5,382 nt of DNA from JBEEMU01 sp043778315 (GTDB lineage: Bacteria; Bacteroidota; Bacteroidia; Chitinophagales; Saprospiraceae), in NCBI GenBank assembly GCA_043778315.1, contig JAYWGJ010000290.1:1-5382 (forward strand). Reading direction: 5' to 3'. The translations under genes were made by a program, and so were the position numbers. Of the stretch, positions 1 through 5,382 are shown piece by piece. Position 1 is the stretch's first letter; the number at the start of each line of letters is the position of its first letter. Below the pieces are notes generated by a model. It was given only the letters and a program-made list of their open reading frames with translations, made no database searches and was not told where the DNA came from.

Positions 1-9
1 TATCTACAC

Positions 10-37
10 TTGAAAAATAGCTTAAAAGCTACGTTTC
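10..37 (+). promoter_or_regulatory. Weak Bacteroidota-type promoter candidate for the 88-aa gene
   Basis: TTG at 10-12 is followed after 17 bases by TACGTTTC at 30-37. This matches 7 of 8 positions of the Bacteroidota -7 consensus TAnnTTTG, with TTG as the -33 element. Transcription would begin near position 44, leaving a leader of roughly 28 nt. Two overlapping 7-of-8 matches (TACGTTTT at 40-47, TATTTTTC at 51-58) show how easily AT-rich DNA fits this consensus. The call is tentative. Confidence 0.2.
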
Positions 38-58
38 ACTACGTTTTAACTATTTTTC
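12..58. repeat. AT-rich inverted repeat (hairpin)
   Basis: GAAAAATAG at 12-20 is the exact reverse complement of CTATTTTTC at 50-58. After a one-base bulge (C21), TTAAAA at 22-27 pairs with TTTTAA at 44-49, giving 15 pairs in total. The loop contains a direct repeat of CTACGTTT at 29-36 and 39-46. It could terminate a gene lying left of the window in either direction, since each strand has an A-rich arm followed by a T-rich arm. The stem is nearly all A-T and no separate T-run follows it, so a regulatory palindrome or a chance AT-rich structure is also possible. Confidence 0.45.
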
Positions 59-71
59 GGCGTTCCCGATA

Positions 72-338
72 ATGCAAACTAATTTAAAACATCTACTTAT
101 GCTCTACGCATTGGTAGAACAAAACTATGTAGAAGCTACTCAATCTACGGATTTGAAACAGGTACAGACGTTTTTGCATACTAATGATTTTGATAATACC
201 CGAAACAATGACTACTTCCACCCAGAATTAGGCATTATTTTGGAGGATTTACACGATGAAAATGTTTTGACCTCACATGAAATTCTTTACTTCATTGACA
301 CTGTTTTCTATGTAAAACGGGAGATTTTTTGGCGATAA
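72..338 (+). CDS. Small acidic hypothetical protein (88 aa)
   Basis: I do not recognise this protein. The ATG at 72 is the first start in the frame, which is closed upstream by TAG at 18-20; A stands at -3 and there is no Shine-Dalgarno sequence, as expected in Bacteroidota. The product is acidic (14 Asp/Glu against 6 Lys/Arg), with five His and no Cys. It has no signal peptide or membrane segment. The first 22 residues look helical, the middle (about 36-51) is polar and Asn/Asp-rich, and the C-terminal part (about 52-87) alternates hydrophobic and acidic residues, ending in aromatic-rich FYVKREIFWR. GC by hand count is about 34%, well below much of ileS. A strong terminator follows at 415-451, and the gene is convergent with ileS, which supports a real transcription unit. 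It is probably a small soluble cytoplasmic protein of unknown role. A chance ORF is less likely but possible. Confidence 0.6.
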   Translation: MQTNLKHLLMLYALVEQNYVEATQSTDLKQVQTFLHTNDFDNTRNNDYFHPELGIILEDLHDENVLTSHEILYFIDTVFYVKREIFWR

Positions 339-349
339 ATTTGGACGTT

Positions 350-383
350 GTTTTAAACCCCGCTAATTTTGGTTTTCTAAAAC
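350..383 (+). other. Possible weak hairpin downstream of the 88-aa gene
   Basis: GTTTT at 350-354 can pair with AAAAC at 379-383, and AAACC at 355-359 with GGTTT at 371-375, leaving a 3-nt bulge at 376-378 and an 11-nt loop. It begins 12 bp after the stop codon. No T-run follows, so it is not a terminator by itself. It might protect the mRNA 3' end, or it may be chance in AT-rich DNA. Confidence 0.2.
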
Positions 384-414
384 AGGGCGTATTTGATTGC
401 TCCAAAGAAAAAAT

Positions 415-453
415 AAAAGCGACTCGTTTCTTAGTGAAATAAGTCGCTTTTTT
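415..453. terminator. Bidirectional intrinsic terminator between convergent genes
   Basis: AAAAGCGACT at 415-424 is the perfect reverse complement of AGTCGCTTTT at 442-451. The stem can continue past a mismatch (C425/A441) with a G-T pair and TTTC/GAAA (427-430/436-439), closing on a 5-nt loop TTAGT. On the plus strand the stem ends in a six-T run (448-453). On the minus strand it ends in TTTT followed by ATTTTTTC (the complement of 407-414). It therefore suits termination of both the 88-aa gene and ileS, whose stop codon lies about 20 bp away at 471-473. Confidence 0.88.
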
Positions 454-470
454 ATTGTGTCAGACCAATA

Positions 471-3400
471 TTAATTCAAGGTCACTTGCATCAAAAACTG
501 CACTTCTTCGTTCAGTTCTACGGGCTCGCCATCTGCCAAAACGTCTGCGTATTGCAGGTCGGTCGCTAAGGTTTCGCTGCAAATATAGTTTTTGAACTGC
601 GCCATTGCGCCGTCGAGCGCGGCGTGTTTTTGCAGCTTTACGCTAATCGTATCGGTCATATTGTAGTCGCGGGTTTTGCGGAGCGTTTGTATGCGGTTCA
701 CTATTTCGCGGGCTGTGCCTTCGGCGAGCAGCGCGTCGGTGAGCGTCACGTCTAAGGCGACGGTGAGCGTGCCGTCGGTCGCCACAAACCAACCCGTGAT
801 GTCCTCCGAAACGATGTCGACTTCGTCGAGCGTAAGCGGTATTTTTTCGTCGGCGACAAGCAAAATATAGCTTTTCGTCGCCTCAAAAGTCGTTATTTCG
901 TCTTGCGACAAGCCCTCGAGCATGGTTTTGGCAGCAGCCATATTTTTACCTAATTTCTTACCCAAAAGTTTGAAATTCGGCTTCACTTTTTTGTTTACAA
1001 TACCTGACGTATCGGTTATATATTCTAATTCTTTAATATTTAATTCTTGCAATATCAAATCTTTAACCGCTTCTACTTGCGCTTGAAATTCGGGATTTAA
1101 TATCGGCAATAAAATACGCGAAAGCGGCTGCCGAACACGGATTTTTTCTTGTTTGCGTAGCGATAACGCCAACGAACAGATGCGCTGCGCGTAGTCCATG
1201 CGTTGCTCCAAGGCTTTATCGATAAGTTCGGTTTCCGCCTTGACGAGGTAAGTAAGGTGAACGCTGTCGTACTGCAAAGGCGTGTTATTTGCTTTCGCCT
1301 TCGCCCGAATCGGCGCGGTCAAATTATTGTACAGCCACTCCGAAAAGAACGGCGCGACGGGCGACATCAGTTGCGCAACAGCAGCCAAACACTCGTGCAG
1401 CGTCTCGAAAGCCGCCTTGTCCATATCCCAAAAACGGCGGCGACATTGCCGCACATACCAGTTGCTGAGTTCGTCGACGAACGCCTCTATCAAGCGCACG
1501 GCGGCGGTCGCGTCGTAGTCAGACATCAGGCGCGTGTAGTCTTGCACGAGCGTATGCAGTCGCGAAAACACCCATCGGTCTATCTCGGGGCGCGCCGCGA
1601 CGGGCGTGACGTTTTGCTCGTCCATCACCCAATTTTCGACATTGGCGTAGAGCGCGAAAAAATTATAAGTATTATATAGTGTACCAAAAAATTTGCGGGT
1701 CACTTCCTCGATGCCAGGCGAATACTCGGGCAACGGGTTGCCTTGCGGGTCGGTTTTGCGCCAAGAGAATTTGAGGTTATCCCAAGCGTCGCAATTAGAC
1801 AGCATATACCAGCGCACAGGGTCGGCACCGTATTTTTGTATTGCCAAAAACGGGTCGACGGAGTTGCCCCGCGACTTCGACATTTTATTGCCGCTTTCGT
1901 CCAAAACCAAACCCGTAGAAAGTACGTTTTTGTACGCTACGCTATCAAAACACATCGTCGCGATAGCGTGCAAAGTGTAAAACCAGCCGCGAGTTTGGTC
2001 CACGCCTTCCGAAATAAAATCGGCTTGCCAGCGCGTTTGCAGCAAGTCGGGGTTTTCCATCGGGTAATGTTTTTGGGCGTAAGGCATCGAGCCGCTATCA
2101 AACCAAACGTCGATAAGGTCGGTTTCGCGGGTCATCGGTTCGCCGCTTTCGCTCACTAATATCACGTCGTCGATGTACGGACGATGCAGGTCGGTAGGGA
2201 CGGATTGCGATAAGCCCAACGCCTTATTTGCCTTCTCGATTTCGTCGGCGAGGTGCGCGATAGAAGTGATAATACGCTCTTCGGTACTGTCGGCGGTGCG
2301 CCAAATCGGTAGCGGAATGCCCCAATAGCGCGAGCGCGACAAATTCCAGTCTTGTAGGTTTTCGAGCCATTTGCCAAAACGTCCTTCGCCCGTAGCGGCA
2401 GGTTTCCAATTAATAGTTTGATTTAATGCTGACATACGTTCTTTTACGGCAGAGGCGCGGATAAACCAAGAGTCGAGCGGATAGTACAAAATCGGCTTGT
2501 CGGTGCGCCAGCAATGCGGATACGAGTGTATGTATTTTTTGACATTCAGGGCTTTGCCCGCCTGTTTGAGGTGAACCGCAATATCGACATCGACGCTGAT
2601 ATACGCCGCGTCGTCGGTATAGTTTTTGACGTAGCGACCCGAAAATTCGCCTACCGTATCCACAAATTTACCTTGTTTATCTACGAGCGTGAGCGCGCCG
2701 ATACCTGCGGCACGAGCTACTTTGCGGTCGTCCGCACCGAACGACGGCGCGATATGCACTACGCCCGTACCGTCGGAGGTCGTCACAAAATCGCCGAGTA
2801 TGATGCGAAAAGCGTCCGTCGCGTCGGTCGTCGTATCCAAAACCTCTATCGGATTGCCGAACGGCAGCAATTGCTGGTAGCGAATATCCGCCAAGTCGCG
2901 CCCCTTGAAAGGCGGGCTGACCGAAACGATTTCCGCTTGATTTTTGCCTTCGCCAAACCATTTATCCACCAAATCACTCGCTAAAATGATACTTTGCGCC
3001 GTTTTTGTATAAGGATTAAGGGTTTTTATAGTCACATAATCGATATTCGGTCCGACGCAAAGCGCGGTATTCGACGGGAGCGTCCAAGGCGTAGTCGTCC
3101 ATGCGGCGACGTGCAAAACCTCGTTTTCATCGGTAAATAAAAATGCAGATTGCTCGTTTCGGACGACTTCAAAGAGAGCCGCGACGGTCGTATCGGTCAC
3201 ATCTTGGTAGCAACCGACCTGATTGAGTTCGTGCGTCGACAAGCCCGTGCCTGCCGCAGGCGAGTACGGCTGTATGGTGTAGCCCTTGTATATCAAGCCT
3301 TTATGGTATAAAATACCCAATAAATGCCAAACGGACTCGATGTATTCGTTCTCGAAAGTGATGTACGGATTGTCGAGGTCGACCCAATAGCCCATCTTCC

Positions 3401-3803
3401 GCGTGAGGTCGTCCCATCGGTCTTTAAACTGCATGACGGTTTCGCGACAAGCAACATTATACGCATCAACGGATAGCTTTTTGCCGATATCTTCTTTCGT
3501 GATACCGAGTTTTTTCTCTACGGCAAGCTCTATCGGCAACCCGTGCGTGTCCCAACCGCCTTTGCGCTCCACTCGTTTCCCGTTAAGGGTCTGAAAACGG
3601 CAAAAAGTGTCTTTGATGGCACGAGCCAAAACGTGGTGTATGCCAGGCATAGCGTTAGCGGAGGGCGGACCTTCGTAAAAAACGAAACTTTCGCTTTCGG
3701 GACGGTCGCTGATGCTCCGCTCAAACACGCGCTCGGCAGACCAAAACGCCAACACTTCTTGGTCTATCTGATTGAAATCGAGGCTTTTATATTCTTTGTA
3801 CAT
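471..3803 (-). CDS. ileS: Isoleucyl-tRNA synthetase, eukaryote-like class (IleRS2)
   Basis: This cytoplasmic class I aminoacyl-tRNA synthetase charges tRNA(Ile) with isoleucine using ATP and hydrolyses mischarged Val-tRNA(Ile). The 1110-residue product looks complete. The catalytic domain opens with GPPSANAMPGIHH (45-57), where GIHH takes the place of HIGH, then GWDTHGLPIE (83-92). The CP1 editing domain shows WTTTPWTLPSNTA (235-247) and GTGVVHIAPSFGADD (345-359); H350 and D359 align with E. coli editing residues H333 and D342. WFDSGS (567-572), EGVDQTRGWFYTL (599-611) and KMSKS (640-644) complete the active site. The anticodon-binding domain follows (about 690-850, with NWYVRQCRRRFW), then a long C-terminal extension typical of IleRS2 (DUF5915-like), without the Cys4 zinc finger of IleRS1. 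The ATG at 3803 is preceded by TTAAATT (A at -3), and MYKEYKSLDF is a family-like start. There is no T-box leader. The gene may be cotranscribed with the peptidase gene 47 bp upstream. Local GC varies from about 25% to 58%. Confidence 0.98.
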   Translation of the reverse strand: MYKEYKSLDFNQIDQEVLAFWSAERVFERSISDRPESESFVFYEGPPSANAMPGIHHVLARAIKDTFCRFQTLNGKRVERKGGWDTHGLPIELAVEKKLGITKEDIGKKLSVDAYNVACRETVMQFKDRWDDLTRKMGYWVDLDNPYITFENEYIESVWHLLGILYHKGLIYKGYTIQPYSPAAGTGLSTHELNQVGCYQDVTDTTVAALFEVVRNEQSAFLFTDENEVLHVAAWTTTPWTLPSNTALCVGPNIDYVTIKTLNPYTKTAQSIILASDLVDKWFGEGKNQAEIVSVSPPFKGRDLADIRYQQLLPFGNPIEVLDTTTDATDAFRIILGDFVTTSDGTGVVHIAPSFGADDRKVARAAGIGALTLVDKQGKFVDTVGEFSGRYVKNYTDDAAYISVDVDIAVHLKQAGKALNVKKYIHSYPHCWRTDKPILYYPLDSWFIRASAVKERMSALNQTINWKPAATGEGRFGKWLENLQDWNLSRSRYWGIPLPIWRTADSTEERIITSIAHLADEIEKANKALGLSQSVPTDLHRPYIDDVILVSESGEPMTRETDLIDVWFDSGSMPYAQKHYPMENPDLLQTRWQADFISEGVDQTRGWFYTLHAIATMCFDSVAYKNVLSTGLVLDESGNKMSKSRGNSVDPFLAIQKYGADPVRWYMLSNCDAWDNLKFSWRKTDPQGNPLPEYSPGIEEVTRKFFGTLYNTYNFFALYANVENWVMDEQNVTPVAARPEIDRWVFSRLHTLVQDYTRLMSDYDATAAVRLIEAFVDELSNWYVRQCRRRFWDMDKAAFETLHECLAAVAQLMSPVAPFFSEWLYNNLTAPIRAKAKANNTPLQYDSVHLTYLVKAETELIDKALEQRMDYAQRICSLALSLRKQEKIRVRQPLSRILLPILNPEFQAQVEAVKDLILQELNIKELEYITDTSGIVNKKVKPNFKLLGKKLGKNMAAAKTMLEGLSQDEITTFEATKSYILLVADEKIPLTLDEVDIVSEDITGWFVATDGTLTVALDVTLTDALLAEGTAREIVNRIQTLRKTRDYNMTDTISVKLQKHAALDGAMAQFKNYICSETLATDLQYADVLADGEPVELNEEVQFLMQVTLN

Positions 3804-3833
3804 AATTTAATATGAAATGATGATTCTGTAATT

Positions 3834-3850
3834 GTAACAAAAATTGTTAC
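3834..3850. repeat. Perfect 7-bp palindrome between the peptidase gene and ileS
   Basis: GTAACAA at 3834-3840 is the exact reverse complement of TTGTTAC at 3844-3850, with a 3-bp spacer. It directly abuts the stop codon of the upstream peptidase gene (TAG, complement of 3851-3853) and ends 30 bp before the ileS start. In the minus-strand transcript it would form a short hairpin whose only T-run lies across the loop, so it is a poor terminator. It could be an operator-like site for ileS or an mRNA 3'-end structure. I see no clear TAnnTTTG promoter in this 47-bp gap. Confidence 0.4.
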
Positions 3851-5382
3851 CTAAAATTTCAACGTCCGCAACACCTTGCGCGGGTTCAATTTCAATAAAT
3901 CTAAACTAAACGTGATGCGGTTGAGGTACGAGCCGCGCTGCGCCATTTCGCGCTCCAAATTGTCGGATTGAACTAACGGAAAATTGATGTTTAGCACGTC
4001 GGCGATAGAGAGCTGCGCACCGCCAGCCCAAAGTATTTCGTCTGCTGGTTTCACGCCTGCGAACACGAGCGACGGCTGCGTGATTTTGTGGTAGCCCAAG
4101 TCCAAATACGGTTTGATAGGAATTTTGAACGGTAGCGCGGCGCGCAAATTGAGCGACGCGACCAAGTCGGTCGAGGTCGCAAAATTGGAGGTAGTAAAGG
4201 TCGGCGTTTTGAAACCGCCCGCGCCAAGTCCGATTTGCTGACTCCAAATGCCTACATTATCAGACCGCCCCATCAAGTTTTGGTCGTAAGCAAAATCGTT
4301 TTCGCCATGCGAAGCGAGCGAAAATCCATACGGGCTAAACCCGCCGTATTGCGGATACGCGCCGCTTGCATTATACAACATTTTGCCCACAAAAGCGCGA
4401 ATATCTAAGCCGCCACCATCTTTCTTGTACGTCAAGCGGTAATTTCCCTCTACCGATGCGCGAGCAAAGGCGTGTGCGCCGTTGTCGGGCGAATGCGTAA
4501 GTTGCACTTTTACGCTGTACGGACAAAATTTTCGGCTGTTTTTGAGTTCGTATTGCACGTCGTTCACGATGCGCGACTCTGTTGTTTTGCCCGCAGGCGC
4601 GAACCGCGCATTGATAGACGTATCGGACAGTGCGAAAGTCTGCGATTCCTCGTTTATCCACATCGAACGCGCCGTAATAATATGTGTTGCGCCCGTCGGT
4701 TTGTTGCGCAACTCTATCTCTAATCGCGGCGCGACTTTCGTATATTTCAGATGATAATCAAATAACGGATTGTAGCTTGCGTTAAACGTTTTGGCGTTCG
4801 CGCCAAGCGTAATACTTCTGATACCGCCCGTTTTCGGAAAAATACGGTAGTTGATATCTGCCAAACCTGTGAGATTTTTTGAGCCTAAACCGTACATTGG
4901 CATCAGCGTAAAATCCATTTTTGACGGTATCAAATTGCTATAAATAGCCGTTCCAATCATCAATTTATCGTAATTATTGAAGCCAATAATGGGCGATACA
5001 AATATAGACGTTTTTTTTGGGTCGTCCCACGCGAGGAGCGGCTTGATTTTGAAGTGAGGTATCGCAGGAAAAATGCCGCTTGTGCGCAACGTGTTATTAT
5101 GTCGGTTCAGCTCGGGCATCGAGTTGTCGGCGTTGATGACGAAGCGGTCTGCCGGGCGCGAAATACTGCCTTTCGGCGCAAATTCCTGCTTGCCCGAAAA
5201 CCCGTCGTACCATTCTGTACCTACCACTTTATCGTCTTTTATTGCGCTTACGCAAAACGGACCCGCGATTTCGCCTTTATTAACCACGGTAAAAATGCCG
5301 TCCACATTTATTTTCGTGATGGCATAATCCAATTGTCGCGTCGTTTTGATTAAATCGGCGAACAGCCAATCCAATTTTTTGC
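3851..5382 (-). CDS. M1 family metallopeptidase, C-terminal part (5' end outside window)
   Basis: This is the last 510 or so residues of a longer protein. The frame stays open to the right edge (residues Lys-Lys precede LDWLF), so the TTG at 5374 is not the true start. The segment DWLFADLIKTTRQLDY, then GIFTVVNKGEIAGPF, WYDGF and ELNRHNNTLRTSGIF (residues 2-102 of the visible part), matches from memory the region after the catalytic domain in long Bacteroidota M1 (gluzincin) aminopeptidases. From about residue 120 to the end the sequence is a series of alternating-hydrophobicity strands (for example TSIFVSPIIGFNNYDKLMIG and SLNLRAALPFKIPIKPYLDL), rich in Gly, Tyr and Asn, finishing with ITFSLDLLKL and a terminal Phe. 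This suggests a beta-barrel-like tail in the outer membrane. The zinc motif HEXXH-E and any signal peptide would be upstream, so catalysis cannot be judged here. The stop is TAG at 3853-3851. The gene lies 47 bp upstream of ileS in the same direction and may share its transcript. Peptidase identity is inferred from family resemblance, not from visible catalytic residues. Confidence 0.8.
   Translation of the reverse strand, partial: KKLDWLFADLIKTTRQLDYAITKINVDGIFTVVNKGEIAGPFCVSAIKDDKVVGTEWYDGFSGKQEFAPKGSISRPADRFVINADNSMPELNRHNNTLRTSGIFPAIPHFKIKPLLAWDDPKKTSIFVSPIIGFNNYDKLMIGTAIYSNLIPSKMDFTLMPMYGLGSKNLTGLADINYRIFPKTGGIRSITLGANAKTFNASYNPLFDYHLKYTKVAPRLEIELRNKPTGATHIITARSMWINEESQTFALSDTSINARFAPAGKTTESRIVNDVQYELKNSRKFCPYSVKVQLTHSPDNGAHAFARASVEGNYRLTYKKDGGGLDIRAFVGKMLYNASGAYPQYGGFSPYGFSLASHGENDFAYDQNLMGRSDNVGIWSQQIGLGAGGFKTPTFTTSNFATSTDLVASLNLRAALPFKIPIKPYLDLGYHKITQPSLVFAGVKPADEILWAGGAQLSIADVLNINFPLVQSDNLEREMAQRGSYLNRITFSLDLLKLNPRKVLRTLKF

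Noticed and set aside
72..338. The 88-aa gene as half of a toxin-antitoxin or immunity pair
   Set aside because: No partner gene is visible: it is followed by a terminator and a convergent ileS, and the sequence shows no known toxin, antitoxin or DNA-binding motif. The left neighbour lies outside the window.
1203..1679. 158-codon plus-strand open frame opposite ileS
   Set aside because: It lies wholly antisense to strongly conserved ileS codons, in a GC-rich stretch where the opposite frame lacks stops by composition. The product is Arg-rich and resembles nothing.
1743..2159. 138-codon plus-strand open frame opposite the KMSKS region
   Set aside because: Antisense shadow of the conserved IleRS catalytic core, with no promoter or start context.
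2514..2984. 156-codon plus-strand open frame opposite the IleRS editing domain
   Set aside because: The real protein on the other strand shows unbroken IleRS motifs here. The antisense product has the Arg/Val/Ala bias of a shadow frame.
3804..3850. T-box leader or riboswitch controlling ileS
   Set aside because: Only 47 bp separate the genes. There is no T-box sequence and no room for a specifier stem.
5054..5353. Overlapping plus-strand open frames opposite the peptidase gene
   Set aside because: The minus-strand frame carries recognisable family sequence and runs off the window. These products are Arg-, Cys- and Val-rich shadow translations.
5372..5374. TTG at 5374 as the start codon of the minus-strand peptidase gene
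   Set aside because: The frame continues open to the window edge (Lys-Lys before Leu), and the visible part begins in the middle of a known longer family. The TTG is an internal Leu codon.
1..5382. tRNA or rRNA genes, CRISPR array, insertion sequence, attachment site
   Set aside because: The intergenic stretches (71, 132 and 47 bp) show no tRNA cloverleaf, no spaced repeats, no transposase and no target duplications. The rest is coding.

Overview
The window looks like ordinary chromosomal DNA from a member of the Bacteroidota, probably of the Cytophagia/Flavobacteriia type; I cannot name a genus. Four things point there. The isoleucyl-tRNA synthetase is of the long, eukaryote-like class with the GIHH form of the HIGH motif. 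The other large gene is the C-terminal part of an M1 metallopeptidase with a barrel-like tail, an architecture I know from Bacteroidota. The starts have no Shine-Dalgarno sequence but have A at -3. The DNA is of middling GC.

Layout, left to right. Positions 1-71 hold an AT-rich inverted repeat, with a weak promoter-like match inside it. Positions 72-338 (+) encode an unrecognised, acidic 88-residue protein at about 34% GC. A 132-bp gap (339-470) carries a clear bidirectional terminator that separates this gene from the convergent ileS. Positions 471-3803 (-) are a complete ileS of 1110 residues. A 47-bp gap with a short palindrome separates ileS from the gene upstream of it. Positions 3851-5382 (-) are the 3' part of the M1 peptidase gene, whose beginning, including the zinc site, lies beyond the right edge.

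The two minus-strand genes are in tandem, peptidase first, and could share a transcript. There is no functional link between them: ileS charges tRNA(Ile) in the cytoplasm, and the peptidase is probably an envelope protein. I see no tRNA, rRNA, CRISPR array, insertion sequence, riboswitch or T-box leader, and no sign of an undescribed multi-gene system. The points most worth a second look are the altered class I signature motif of the IleRS, a Gly-to-Ala change just before it, and the small orphan gene.
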